The translations under genes and the position numbers were made by a program. A stretch of 64,000 nt of DNA. It comes from Pseudomonas frederiksbergensis. Lineage in GTDB: Bacteria; Pseudomonadota; Gammaproteobacteria; Pseudomonadales; Pseudomonadaceae. The notes under the pieces are model-generated. The model saw only the letters and a list, made by a program, of their open reading frames with translations, was not told where the DNA came from and did not search any database. The DNA lies in contig NZ_CP018319.1 of assembly GCF_001952935.1 (NCBI RefSeq), positions 1,043,501-1,107,500 on the forward strand, written 5' to 3'. Shown piece by piece: positions 17,049 to 26,168 of this stretch; position 1 is the first letter of the stretch, and the number at the start of each line of letters is the position of its first letter.

Positions 17049-19882
17049 CGACCTCGGTTCATTGGCGCACCCCGAACCTGACCGTCATCGATAGTCGGGG
17101 CTTGTCGATTCGCCAGGTCGCGTACTTGCGCAAGGTCGCTGCCGCCCCCGTGGAAACCCTGATCGGCCGCCAGCGCTACGACGTTGCCGGGCGGCTGCTG
17201 GAGCAATGGGATCCGCGGCTGTTCGGTGTCGCCCCCAACATGACCAGTGTCTACGGTCTCTCCGGCGAACCGCTGAAAGTCGATTCCGTCGATGCCGGTT
17301 GGCGTTTGAGCCTGCCGGGGCTGGCCGGGGAAGCATTGCAGCGCTGGGACCAACGCGGCAATCATTGGCGCACCACCTACGACCGTCAGTTGCGGCCGAT
17401 TGCCGTTGAGGAAATTGATACGCCGAACGTCGAAACCTTTACCTACGCCGATGACTCCGCCGATCCCGCATTTAACCTGCGCGGCCAATTGACCGGGCAA
17501 CTCGACCGCTCCGGCACCTTGAGTTTCGACAGCTACAGCCTGCTCGGACAACCCCTGCGCGAAACCCGAACTCTGCTCAAAGGCCAGCCCTATGTCAGCA
17601 GCCGAATGTATAGCCCAATCGGAACAGTGTTGAGCCAGACCGATGCCGGTGAGCATCAGCAACAGTCGCGCTACGACATCGCCGGGCAGCTCAAGCAGGT
17701 TCAGTTGCGGATCAAAGACAGCACCGACTGGCAACCGATTCTGCAAGATGCGCAATACAACGCCGCCGGCCAGATCATCGAACAACGCGCCGGCAACGAG
17801 GTGCTCAGCACCTGGACCTACGACCCGGCCGATGGGCGCCTGTCCACGCAACGGGCACAAAAAAATGCCGAGCCGGCGCGGCAGGACCTGGAATATTTCT
17901 ACGATCGCGTCGGCAACATCACCCGCCTTGAAGACCATACCTTCCAGCCGATCCATTTCGCCAACCAGCTGGTCGACGGCCACCGCGATTTCACCTATGA
18001 CTCGCTGTACCGCCTGACCCGCGCCAGCGGTTACGACGATGCACCGCCGTCGGATGTTCCGGGTCGGCCCCTGCCCGGGGATCCGAACAATCGGCTCAAT
18101 TACACCCAACACTACGAGTACGACGCCGGTAACAACCTGATCGAACTGCGGCACGTGCGGGCGGGTGCCTCACACACCCGCGCGATGTTCATCGACCCTG
18201 CCAGCAACCGCGGCGTGCGCTGGAAAGAGGGAGATCCTGTCCCGATTTTCCCCGCGTTGTTCGATGTTCATGGCAACCTCCAGCACTTGCAGCCGGGCAA
18301 GACCTTGACGTGGAACACCCTGGACCAACTGGCATCGGTGACGCTGGTCAAACGCGACAACGGCACCAATGACCAGGAGTTCTACCGCTACAGCCAGGGC
18401 GTGCGCGTGTTCAAACGCCATGAAACCCACACACCTTCGCTGACTCACTTCCAGGAAGTGATCTACCTGCCGGGCCTGGAAATCCGCACCCGTGACAACG
18501 GCGAAGAACTGCACGTGATCACCCTGCCCGGTGGGCACGGCAGCGTGCGTTGCCTGCACTGGGTCAGCGGCCAACCCGCGACCATCGCCGCCGATCAAGT
18601 GCGCTACAGCGTCGATGACCATCTGGGTTCCTCCACGCTGGAGCTCGATCAAAATGCACAGGTGATCAGCGAGGAAGGTTATTACCCGTTCGGCGCCACG
18701 GCCTGGTTCGCGCGGGGAAGTGAGGTGGACGTCGACTACAAAACCATCCGCTATTCGGGCAAGGAAATGGATGACAGCGGGCTGTATTACTACGGTGCGC
18801 GCTATTACGCGCCGTGGTTGCAGCGTTGGGTGAGTGCTGACCCGGCGGGGGATGTGGATGGGCTGAACTTGTATGGGTTTGTGGGGAACAACCCGATGTT
18901 GTACGTCGACGTCAATGGCGAAACCAGAAGCCATTCTTTTAGCGAGGCAACGAGAAGATTTCAAGCGCGGGAAAACATCGAGTACGCCAGCATGCGCCAA
19001 GCCAGTGCGCCTGTCCGGGCAAGACAGGCGCTGCAAAAAAATATTGAAACGCACCTGAAAGTATTGGGCCTGTCGAAACGACGTGGACTGGATGCTCAAC
19101 AGCAGATCCTCAACCATCGCTCACCTTCGGAGCACGCAGTCTCCACCACTCGCAGAACAGGCGTCCACCTTGGTGGGCAAATTTTGAGTTATGGCGCAGG
19201 GATCGCGATCGGGGCTGCCTTACAACCCCTGGCGTCTGTCGCACCCGGTGTCGGTAATGTGGCAGCCGTAGCCCTTGGATTTGCGGTGAAAAAGGGCGTC
19301 AGTTTTGCGGTGGACTACATCGCCGAACGAACAGGTGCCAGTGCTTCTGTAAATCTCAAGGGCAGCAAGCTCTCCCCGGAGAAAATCATCAATAAAGCCG
19401 AATACAAGACGATGGCGTTCACCCCCTATATCGAGAAAAAATATGAACAAATGATCAAGAGCAATACAAAAGGCCGGCTCAAGGCCGGCAAAGAAGGTGC
19501 CAGTGTTGGCGCCAGCGTGGCCCTGAAAATATTCGCCCCGCAGGTTGCCAGCGAGGCCAGTGCAGGACTGGGCATGGTGCTTGGCGGGGTTGAGATTATT
19601 CATGAGGTCAACGGTGCCGGAAACGAGCTGTCGGCAGAAAAAACCGCCAAGGCAGACACTAATCTGACCGACCTGATTGACGCGCTGGACACCCGAATGG
19701 CCGGTATTGAAGCGTTTTTCAATTCGATGGACGTTAGCGCCATGAACACCTTCAGCCTTTTTGGAGAATCGGCAGGGGACTCGGTTCAGAGCCTCTGGCA
19801 AGAGACGAGAGACGTAATAGGTGTGCTGAAGGATACCCAAACCATGCTGCGCTCCAGATCCAGTAAATTTACCGCCGTGTAG
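17045..19882 (+). CDS. Tc toxin C component with RHS core and unrecognised C-terminal toxin domain
   Basis: A 945-residue TcC. Residues ~1-625 are YD/RHS repeats ending in the RHS-associated core: 'YYYGARYYAPWLQRWVSADP', 'DGLNLYGFVGNNP' and 'DVNGE', the self-cleaving aspartyl protease region that releases the C-terminal toxin inside the cocoon. Residues ~626-945 are the hypervariable effector: a polar start, a glycine/alanine-rich hydrophobic stretch (~715-765, 'GGQILSYGAGIAIGAAL', 'GNVAAVALGFAVKKGVSF'), a Lys-rich middle, a second short apolar patch (~840-855) and a helical tail. I recognise no ADP-ribosyltransferase, deamidase or nuclease motif in it. The ATG overlaps the tcB stop by 4 nt. 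Confidence 0.9.
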   Translation: MTTSVHWRTPNLTVIDSRGLSIRQVAYLRKVAAAPVETLIGRQRYDVAGRLLEQWDPRLFGVAPNMTSVYGLSGEPLKVDSVDAGWRLSLPGLAGEALQRWDQRGNHWRTTYDRQLRPIAVEEIDTPNVETFTYADDSADPAFNLRGQLTGQLDRSGTLSFDSYSLLGQPLRETRTLLKGQPYVSSRMYSPIGTVLSQTDAGEHQQQSRYDIAGQLKQVQLRIKDSTDWQPILQDAQYNAAGQIIEQRAGNEVLSTWTYDPADGRLSTQRAQKNAEPARQDLEYFYDRVGNITRLEDHTFQPIHFANQLVDGHRDFTYDSLYRLTRASGYDDAPPSDVPGRPLPGDPNNRLNYTQHYEYDAGNNLIELRHVRAGASHTRAMFIDPASNRGVRWKEGDPVPIFPALFDVHGNLQHLQPGKTLTWNTLDQLASVTLVKRDNGTNDQEFYRYSQGVRVFKRHETHTPSLTHFQEVIYLPGLEIRTRDNGEELHVITLPGGHGSVRCLHWVSGQPATIAADQVRYSVDDHLGSSTLELDQNAQVISEEGYYPFGATAWFARGSEVDVDYKTIRYSGKEMDDSGLYYYGARYYAPWLQRWVSADPAGDVDGLNLYGFVGNNPMLYVDVNGETRSHSFSEATRRFQARENIEYASMRQASAPVRARQALQKNIETHLKVLGLSKRRGLDAQQQILNHRSPSEHAVSTTRRTGVHLGGQILSYGAGIAIGAALQPLASVAPGVGNVAAVALGFAVKKGVSFAVDYIAERTGASASVNLKGSKLSPEKIINKAEYKTMAFTPYIEKKYEQMIKSNTKGRLKAGKEGASVGASVALKIFAPQVASEASAGLGMVLGGVEIIHEVNGAGNELSAEKTAKADTNLTDLIDALDTRMAGIEAFFNSMDVSAMNTFSLFGESAGDSVQSLWQETRDVIGVLKDTQTMLRSRSSKFTAV

Positions 19883-19960
19883 GCGACTGCATCTCGGGGC
19901 AGAACGATCCACGGGCCCATGTTATGGTGCCCGCCCGTTCTCCTATCTGTTTTCTACAGC

Positions 19961-21727
19961 ATGCAGCCGACTTCACGTTTCTTGCGTTTGGTGCTCTACA
20001 CCCTGGTCATAGCCGCTGGCGCGATTCTCGCCGCCGGTTTTGCCATCCGCCACACCGAACGCCAGGCGCTGGTCGAAGACGCCGCCCGCGCCAATCAGCA
20101 GTTGGCGCTCTACGCCAATTCCCTGCACACCCTGATCGACCGCTACCGCGCCCTGCCGGCCGTGCTCGCGCTGGACCCGGAGTTACGCGCCGCGCTCAAG
20201 GGTTCCGTATCCGCTGAACAGCAGGACGCACTGAACCGCAAACTGGAAAAGATCAACGGCGCGGCGCAATCCTCGACCCTGGAACTGCTCGACCGCACCG
20301 GTCTGGCAGTGGCCGCCAGCAATTGGCGCTTGCCCAGCAGTTACGTCGGTCACAACTATGGCTTTCGCCCCTATTTCAGCCAAACACGCACCCTGGGCAC
20401 CGGGCGCTTTTACGCGGTGGGCGTGACCAGCGGGATTCCCGGTTACTTCCTGTCCAGCGCAGTCACCGGCGACGACGGCCAGTTCCTCGGCGCGATGGTG
20501 GTGAAACTCGAATTTCCGGAACTGGAGCGCGAGTGGCGCCAGGGCAGCGACACGCTGCTGGTCAGCGATGCACGCGGGATTGTTTTTATCGCCAACCAGC
20601 CGGGCTGGCGCTATCGCCTGTTGAAACCGCTGAGTGACAGCGATCACGCCGAACTCAAGGCCACCCGCCAATACGACAAACAACCGCTGACACCGCTCGA
20701 ATATCAATCGGTGCGGCGCTTCGATGACAACAGTGACCTGACGCGGGTCGTGGGGCCTGGCGGGACGGCCAATTACCTGTGGGAATCGCTGCCGCTGAGC
20801 ACCGAAGGCTGGACCTTGCACCTGCTGCGTCGCCCGCAAATCGCGTTCGAAGACAGGCGCAACGCCGGGCTCGCCGCCGCCGGGTTGTGGTTGGCCGTGG
20901 TGTTTCTGTTGCTGTTTCTCAATCAGCGCTGGCGTCTGGCCAAGCTGCGCCAGCGCAGTCGTGAAGAGCTCGAACAACTGGTGGAAGAACGCACCCGCGA
21001 CCTGCGCACCGCCCAGGACGGTCTGGTGCAGTCGGCCAAACTCGCCGCGCTGGGCCAGATGTCTGCCGCGCTGGCTCATGAAATCAACCAGCCGCTGACT
21101 GCCCAGCGCATGCAGCTTGCCACGCTGAGGCTGCTGCTCGATCACGGTCGGGTCGACGACGCTTACAAGGCGCTCAAACCGGTGGATGACATGCTGACGC
21201 GCATGGCCGCGCTCACCGGCCACCTGAAAACCTTCGCCCGCAAAAGCCCCAGCGGCCTGCGTGAGCGCCTGGATTTGGCGGCGGTGGTCGATCAATCCTT
21301 GCAGTTGCTGGATGCGCGCCTGCGGGACGAGCACATCAGCACCGTGCTGCACCTGACGCGCCCGGCCTGGGTGCGTGGCGATGCGATTCGCCTGGAACAA
21401 GTGCTGATCAATTTGCTGCGCAACGCCCTGGACGCCATGCAGGACAAACCGTGCAAACGCCTGGAAATCCGTCTCGAAGCCGACGAACAACTCTGGCGCC
21501 TGACAGTTTCTGACAATGGTGGTGGCATTGCCGAAGAGCACTTGGCCAACGTGTTCGATCCGTTCTTCACCACCAAACCGGTGGGTGATGGCCTGGGCCT
21601 CGGGCTGGCCGTATCCTTTGCCATCGTTCACGAATCGGGCGGACGCCTGAGCGCTGACAATCATGCCAACGGCGCGGTGTTCACCGTGACCTTGCCTATC
21701 GACCTGGAGGCCCCTGGCTCATGCTGA
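19961..21727 (+). CDS. mifS: Sensor histidine kinase, DctB/MifS type
   Basis: A 588-residue membrane sensor with TM1 at ~8-28, a periplasmic double-cache (PDC) domain (~35-280), TM2 at ~292-312, a coiled coil, a HisKA motif 'LAALGQMSAALAHEINQPL' with the phospho-acceptor His near residue 373, and a HATPase_c domain with 'DNGGGI' and 'GLGLGLAVSF'. DctB-type kinases sense C4/C5-dicarboxylates. The adjacent sigma-54 activator and KgtP permease point to 2-oxoglutarate, as described for P. aeruginosa MifS/MifR. The start at 19961 avoids a 14-residue upstream extension with no site. It overlaps the regulator gene by 7 nt. Confidence 0.85.
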   Translation: MQPTSRFLRLVLYTLVIAAGAILAAGFAIRHTERQALVEDAARANQQLALYANSLHTLIDRYRALPAVLALDPELRAALKGSVSAEQQDALNRKLEKINGAAQSSTLELLDRTGLAVAASNWRLPSSYVGHNYGFRPYFSQTRTLGTGRFYAVGVTSGIPGYFLSSAVTGDDGQFLGAMVVKLEFPELEREWRQGSDTLLVSDARGIVFIANQPGWRYRLLKPLSDSDHAELKATRQYDKQPLTPLEYQSVRRFDDNSDLTRVVGPGGTANYLWESLPLSTEGWTLHLLRRPQIAFEDRRNAGLAAAGLWLAVVFLLLFLNQRWRLAKLRQRSREELEQLVEERTRDLRTAQDGLVQSAKLAALGQMSAALAHEINQPLTAQRMQLATLRLLLDHGRVDDAYKALKPVDDMLTRMAALTGHLKTFARKSPSGLRERLDLAAVVDQSLQLLDARLRDEHISTVLHLTRPAWVRGDAIRLEQVLINLLRNALDAMQDKPCKRLEIRLEADEQLWRLTVSDNGGGIAEEHLANVFDPFFTTKPVGDGLGLGLAVSFAIVHESGGRLSADNHANGAVFTVTLPIDLEAPGSC

Positions 21728-23052
21728 ATTCCGTGATGGTGGTCGACGACGAAAGCAGTATTCGCAGTGCCGTCGAACAATGGCTGAGCCTGTCGGGGTT
21801 CGAGGTGCAGTTGTTCAGCCGCGCCGATGAGTGCCTGGCGCAGCTGCCCAAGCATTTCCCCGGGGTGATCCTCAGCGATGTGCGCATGCCTGGCATGACC
21901 GGCCTGGAACTGCTGGCCGAGGTTCAGCGCCGCGATGCCGACTTGCCGGTGATTCTGCTGACCGGCCACGGCGATGTGCCGATGGCGGTCGAAGCGATGC
22001 GCGATGGCGCCTACGACTTCCTGGAAAAACCCTTCAGCCCCGAAACCCTGCTCGGCAGTCTGCGCCGTGCGCTGGACAAGCGGCGGCTGGTGCTGGAAAA
22101 CCGCGCCCTGCATGAGCAGGCGGACAACCGCGCCAAACTCGATGCGACGTTGCTGGGCGTGTCCCGTGGGTTGCAGACGCTGCGTCGGCAAGTGCTGGAC
22201 CTGGCGTCGCTGCCGGTCAATGTGTTGATTCGCGGTGAAACCGGCAGCGGCAAGGAATTGGTTGCCCGGTGCCTGCACGACTTCGGTCCGCGTGCCGACA
22301 AACCGTTTGTGGCATTGAACTGTGCGGCGATCCCCGAGCAGTTGTTCGAGGCCGAGCTGTTCGGTCACGAGAGCGGCGCATTCACCGGCGCTTCGGGCAA
22401 ACGCATCGGCAAGCTCGAATACGCCGATGGCGGCACGCTGTTTCTCGATGAAATCGAAAGCATGCCGCTGGCCCAGCAGGTGAAATTGCTGCGGGTGTTG
22501 CAGGAGCAGAAGCTGGAGCGGTTGGGCTCGAACCAGAGCATCCGCGTGGATTTGCGGATCATCACCGCAACCAAACCCGACTTGCTCGACGAAGCCCGGG
22601 CCGGACGCTTTCGCGAAGACCTGGCCTATCGGTTGAACGTGGCCGAGTTGCGGCTGCCGCCGTTGCGCGAGCGGCGTGAAGACATTCCGTTGTTGTTCGA
22701 GTCGTTCGCGCAAAATGCCGCCGAACGGTTGGGGCGCACGTTTCCACCGCTGAGCGGCCCACAGTTGAGCCACCTGCTGAGCCACGACTGGCCGGGCAAT
22801 GTGCGCGAATTGGCGAACGTCGCTGAGCGACAAGTGTTGGGCCTGGGCGAGCCGGAACCGGCGGGGATCGACCCCGGCCAGTCACTGGCGGCGCAGCAAG
22901 AAGCCTTCGAAGCGCATTGCTTGCGCGCGGCACTGACCCGGCATAAGGGCGACGTGAAAGCGGTGCTTGAAGAGCTGCAACTGCCGCGCCGGACGTTCAA
23001 TGAAAAGATGCAGCGCCACGGCCTGACCCGCGAGATGTTCCTGCAAGACTGA
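21721..23052 (+). CDS. mifR: Sigma-54-dependent response regulator, DctD/MifR type
   Basis: A 443-residue NtrC-family activator: receiver domain (1-120) with phospho-acceptor D53 in 'VILSDVRMPG'; AAA+ domain with Walker A 'GETGSGKE' (~170), sigma-54 contact loop 'ESGAFTGA' (~217) and Walker B 'GGTLFLDEI' (~239); and a C-terminal Fis-type HTH ('KGDVKAVLEELQLPRRTFNEKMQRHGL'). It should activate the sigma-54 promoter at 23258-23273 in front of the permease. The gene overlaps its kinase by 7 nt, so both are one operon. A palindromic repeat element begins right at the stop. Confidence 0.88.
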   Translation: MLNSVMVVDDESSIRSAVEQWLSLSGFEVQLFSRADECLAQLPKHFPGVILSDVRMPGMTGLELLAEVQRRDADLPVILLTGHGDVPMAVEAMRDGAYDFLEKPFSPETLLGSLRRALDKRRLVLENRALHEQADNRAKLDATLLGVSRGLQTLRRQVLDLASLPVNVLIRGETGSGKELVARCLHDFGPRADKPFVALNCAAIPEQLFEAELFGHESGAFTGASGKRIGKLEYADGGTLFLDEIESMPLAQQVKLLRVLQEQKLERLGSNQSIRVDLRIITATKPDLLDEARAGRFREDLAYRLNVAELRLPPLRERREDIPLLFESFAQNAAERLGRTFPPLSGPQLSHLLSHDWPGNVRELANVAERQVLGLGEPEPAGIDPGQSLAAQQEAFEAHCLRAALTRHKGDVKAVLEELQLPRRTFNEKMQRHGLTREMFLQD

Positions 23053-23161
23053 TCGTTCCCACGCTCCGCGTGGGAATGCAGCCCGGGACGCTCCGCGTCC
23101 CATGTAGAGCCGAACGCGGAGCGTCCGTTGAGGCATTCCCACGCAGAGCGTGGGAACGATC
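23051..23161. repeat. GATCGTTCCCACGCTC palindromic element
   Basis: Same family as 7358-7464. It begins within the mifR stop codon and ends 12 nt before the putative MifR-site dyad. Confidence 0.85.
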
Positions 23162-23172
23162 AGGTTCGGCGT

Positions 23173-23214
23173 AAATCCGCTTGTCACCCAACGCTCCATA
23201 AGCGGATTTCCGCT
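23173..23214. promoter_or_regulatory. Candidate enhancer sites for the sigma-54 activator
   Basis: AAATCCGCTT (23173-23182) and AAGCGGATTT (23200-23209) form a perfect 10-bp inverted repeat. AGCGGATTTCCGCT (23201-23214) is itself a palindrome. They lie about 45-85 bp upstream of the -24 element, the usual distance for NtrC-family sites. Assignment to MifR is inferred from position. Confidence 0.55.
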
Positions 23215-23257
23215 CACTCAAGCTGAAAACCCCCTCTAAACCGGCCCTCCTCCCTTT

Positions 23258-23273
23258 GGCACATCTCCTGCTA
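23258..23273 (+). promoter_or_regulatory. Sigma-54 (-24/-12) promoter of kgtP
   Basis: TGGCACATCTCCTGCT matches TGGCAC-N5-TTGCW with the invariant GG and GC exactly 10 nt apart. Expected start near 23284, giving a ~50-nt leader. Confidence 0.8.
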
Positions 23274-23333
23274 TAGCCCCAGCAGGCTGCGTTTCAACGC
23301 GCTCCACAAAAACAATTAAACGAGGATCCTTCA

Positions 23334-24653
23334 ATGGATAACTCCAACACCCTGCCCCTTGGTTCGGCTGCCCTGCCGGCCAAAGAAAGAACCACTGCCA
23401 GTCGCATCAAATCGATCTTCAGCGGCTCTGTCGGCAACATGGTCGAGTGGTACGACTGGTACGTCTACGCCGCCTTCTCCCTGTACTTTGCCAAGGCCTT
23501 TTTCCCCAAAGGCGACACCACCGCGCAACTGCTGAACACCGCCGCGATCTTCGCCGTGGGCTTCCTGATGCGCCCGATCGGTGGCTGGTTGATGGGCCTC
23601 TACGCCGACAAGGCCGGTCGCAAGAAAGCACTGATGGCTTCGGTGTATCTGATGTGTTTCGGCTCGCTGCTGATCGCCCTGAGCCCTGGTTATGAAACCA
23701 TCGGCATTGGCGCACCGATCCTGCTGATTTTCGCTCGCCTGCTGCAAGGCCTGTCGGTCGGTGGCGAGTACGGCACCTCGGCAACGTACCTCAGCGAGAT
23801 GGCCACCAAGGATCGTCGCGGCTTCTACTCCAGCTTCCAGTACGTGACCCTGATCTCCGGCCAGCTCATCGCGTTGGCGGTGCTGATCGTGCTGCAACAG
23901 ACCCTGACCACTGAAGAACTGTACGCCTGGGGCTGGCGCATCCCGTTCGCCATCGGCGCGCTGTGTGCCGTGGTCGCGCTGTACCTGCGTCGTGGCATGG
24001 AAGAAACCGAGTCGTTCACCAAGAAAGAGAAGGCCAAGGAAAGCGCAATGCGCACCTTGATGCGCCATCCGAAGGAACTGATGACCGTGGTCGGCCTGAC
24101 CATGGGCGGCACCCTGGCGTTCTACACCTACACCACGTACATGCAGAAATACCTGGTGAACACCGTCGGCATGAGCATCTCCGACTCCACCACTATTTCG
24201 GCTGCCACGCTGTTCCTGTTCATGTGCCTGCAACCACTCGTTGGCGGACTCTCGGATAAAGTCGGTCGCCGGCCAATCCTGATTGCCTTCGGTATCCTCG
24301 GGACGCTGTTCACCGTGCCGATCCTGACCACCCTGCACACCGTGCAGACCTGGTGGGGCGCGTTCTTCCTGATCATGGCGGCGCTGATCATCGTCAGCGG
24401 CTACACCTCGATCAACGCGGTGGTCAAAGCCGAACTGTTCCCGACCGAAATCCGCGCGCTGGGCGTCGGCCTGCCGTACGCGCTGACCGTGTCGATCTTC
24501 GGTGGCACCGCTGAATACATCGCACTGTGGTTCAAGAGCATTGGCATGGAAACCGGTTACTACTGGTATGTCACGGCGTGCATCGCGGTGTCGTTGCTGG
24601 TGTACATCACCATGAAAGACACCCGCAAGCACTCGCGGATCGAGACGGACTGA
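23334..24653 (+). CDS. kgtP: 2-oxoglutarate/proton symporter (KgtP family MFS)
   Basis: A 439-residue 12-TM MFS transporter of the metabolite:H+ symporter family. Diagnostic segments closely match E. coli KgtP: 'GNMVEWYDWYVY', 'GFLMRPIGGWLMG', the cytoplasmic loop 'DKAGRKKAL', 'MCFGSLLIALSPGYETIG', 'LLQGLSVGGEYGTSATY' and 'TYMQKYLVNTVGM'. It imports 2-oxoglutarate across the inner membrane. A GAGGA site lies 8 nt before the ATG. The sigma-54 promoter and neighbouring MifSR-type genes indicate substrate-induced expression. A terminator follows at 24675-24706. Confidence 0.9.
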   Translation: MDNSNTLPLGSAALPAKERTTASRIKSIFSGSVGNMVEWYDWYVYAAFSLYFAKAFFPKGDTTAQLLNTAAIFAVGFLMRPIGGWLMGLYADKAGRKKALMASVYLMCFGSLLIALSPGYETIGIGAPILLIFARLLQGLSVGGEYGTSATYLSEMATKDRRGFYSSFQYVTLISGQLIALAVLIVLQQTLTTEELYAWGWRIPFAIGALCAVVALYLRRGMEETESFTKKEKAKESAMRTLMRHPKELMTVVGLTMGGTLAFYTYTTYMQKYLVNTVGMSISDSTTISAATLFLFMCLQPLVGGLSDKVGRRPILIAFGILGTLFTVPILTTLHTVQTWWGAFFLIMAALIIVSGYTSINAVVKAELFPTEIRALGVGLPYALTVSIFGGTAEYIALWFKSIGMETGYYWYVTACIAVSLLVYITMKDTRKHSRIETD

Positions 24654-24674
24654 TCCCGCCCGCGCAATAAAAAC

Positions 24675-24706
24675 AGGGGCAGACCTTAACGGGTCTGCCC
24701 CTTTTT
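24675..24706 (+). terminator. Rho-independent terminator of kgtP
   Basis: AGGGGCAGACC pairs with GGTCTGCCCCT around a 6-nt loop, followed by a T run. Confidence 0.9.
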
Positions 24707-24726
24707 ATTTGCCTCAACCCTAACCC

Positions 24727-24817
24727 TGTGGGAGCGGGCTTGCTCGCGAAAGCGGTTTAACAGGCAACGTATTTGTTGGATGTGACACCGCTTTCGCGAG
24801 CAAGCCCGCTCCCACAG
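24727..24817. repeat. REP pair (GGGAGCGGGCTTGC family)
   Basis: Inverted REP copies with TGCTCGCGAAAGCGG / CCGCTTTCGCGAGCA arms. Confidence 0.85.
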
Positions 24818-24912
24818 GGTTCTGGGTCGATCCCGGATTTGGATCTCCTGCTGGAAATTATCGGCTCGTCCTTGCACCATGGCGTCTCCCGAGAGCTCCT
24901 GGAATTTACGCC

Positions 24913-25542
24913 ATGCCCGACGACATCCACTACTACGAACCCGCCAACGGCCACGGCCTGCCGCATGACCCGTTCAATGCCATCGTCGGTCCGCGCCCCA
25001 TTGGCTGGATTTCCTCCCAGGATACCGATGGCCGCCTGAACCTGGCGCCTTACAGTTTCTTCAACGCCTTCAACTACATTCCGCCGATCATTGGTTTTTC
25101 CAGTGTCGGGCGCAAAGACAGCCTGAACAACATCGAGCGCACCGGCGAGTTCGCCTGGAACCTGGCGACCCGTCCGCTGGCCGAGCAGATGAACCAGAGC
25201 TGCGCCATGGTCGGGCCTGAGGTCAACGAGTTCGAACTGTCCGGACTGACCCCGGCAGCGTCGAAAATCATCCAGGTGCCGCGCGTCGCCGAAAGCCCGG
25301 TGTCCTTCGAGTGCAAGGTCACGCAGATCGTTCAGTTGCAGCGGGCCGATGGCAACGTGGTGCCGAGCTGGCTGATTCTCGGCGAAGTGGTCGCCGTGCA
25401 TATCGCCAAGTGGCTGTTGAAGGATGGGGTGTACGACACCGCCGCGGCAGAACCGATTCTGCGCGGCGGCGGGCCAGCGGATTATTTCCAGCTGGGGCCT
25501 GAGGCATTGTTCAAGATGTATCGCCCGGGGGCGGTCAAGTAA
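24913..25542 (+). CDS. Flavin reductase-like (FMN-binding split-barrel) protein
   Basis: A 209-residue protein of the flavin-reductase family. 'NAIVGPRPIGWISSQDTDGRLNLAPYSFFNAF' near residues 22-55 is the FMN-binding signature. 'SLNNIERTGEFAWNL' (~75) and 'FECKVTQIV' (~135) complete the split barrel. It probably binds FMN and may reduce flavin with NAD(P)H for an unknown oxygenase; the substrate is not predictable from context. The gene is convergent with the short gene at 25543, their stop codons adjoining with no gap. Confidence 0.85.
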   Translation: MPDDIHYYEPANGHGLPHDPFNAIVGPRPIGWISSQDTDGRLNLAPYSFFNAFNYIPPIIGFSSVGRKDSLNNIERTGEFAWNLATRPLAEQMNQSCAMVGPEVNEFELSGLTPAASKIIQVPRVAESPVSFECKVTQIVQLQRADGNVVPSWLILGEVVAVHIAKWLLKDGVYDTAAAEPILRGGGPADYFQLGPEALFKMYRPGAVK

Positions 25543-25773
25543 TTACCAGATCAGGTCGCCGTCTTCGCTGACATCTTTGAGGTGGGTCAGTTGCAGCGCG
25601 GCGGCTTCATCGGCCTCGCGGGCAGTTTTGAAGGTCTGCTCTTCGAGCAGCTTGTGAAAGCGCGGTGCACCCGAACCACCGATGGCCTTGGTGGCAATCG
25701 CGGCGTTATAACCGCCTTCACGGGGTACTACGGCCGATACGGCTTCGAAGGTTTCAAAGGCTTTGCGTGCCAT
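25543..25773 (-). CDS. Small conserved protein of unknown function
   Basis: 76 residues, MARKAFETFEAVSAVVPREG..., ending in 'LKDVSEDGDLIW'. It is acidic overall, helical, with no signal peptide or membrane segment. AGGA lies 8 nt before the ATG at 25773. The absence of rare-codon character and the good start support a real gene. I do not recognise a named family. Confidence 0.65.
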   Translation of the reverse strand: MARKAFETFEAVSAVVPREGGYNAAIATKAIGGSGAPRFHKLLEEQTFKTAREADEAAALQLTHLKDVSEDGDLIW

Positions 25774-25814
25774 GTCGCGGATCCTGCTGAATGGGAAATT
25801 GAGCCATTAAACCC

Positions 25815-26168
25815 TCAACCCGCCATTTTGTGTACCCATGACTGGGACTGCCCCAGCGCCTGGGCGGCCGACACATCCTTGAAGGTATGAAAATCCAGGC
25901 TGTTAACCACCAGGTCTTGCACCAATTCGGCAAAAACCTGCATGGCCGGGGTGCTGAAATAAGCGGTCATGGCTTGCTGGTTCATCCAGAAACCGGACAC
26001 CAGCCACAATTCCGGATCGCACTGCGATTGTTGCAGGGCAAAACTCAGGCAACCCGGTGCGCTGCGGGACGGCTCGATCAAGGCACTGAGGCGCGCACCG
26101 AGTTCCGCCGAACGCCCGGCGCGGGCGCGGACAAAGGCCATATGACTGACGGGGATCTGCGTAGACAT
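25815..26168 (-). CDS. Antibiotic biosynthesis monooxygenase (ABM) domain protein
   Basis: A 117-residue ferredoxin-fold ABM protein: 'MAFVRARAGRSAELGARLSALIEPSRSAPGCLSFALQQS' (residues ~9-48) and 'ELWLVSGFWMNQQAMTAYFSTPAMQVF' (~52-78) follow the usual two beta-alpha-beta halves. Members include quinol monooxygenases such as YgiN and heme-degrading enzymes; the substrate here is unknown. The start at 26168 is preceded by GGGAGGG at 8 nt, favouring it over an ATG two codons earlier. Confidence 0.8.
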   Translation of the reverse strand: MSTQIPVSHMAFVRARAGRSAELGARLSALIEPSRSAPGCLSFALQQSQCDPELWLVSGFWMNQQAMTAYFSTPAMQVFAELVQDLVVNSLDFHTFKDVSAAQALGQSQSWVHKMAG

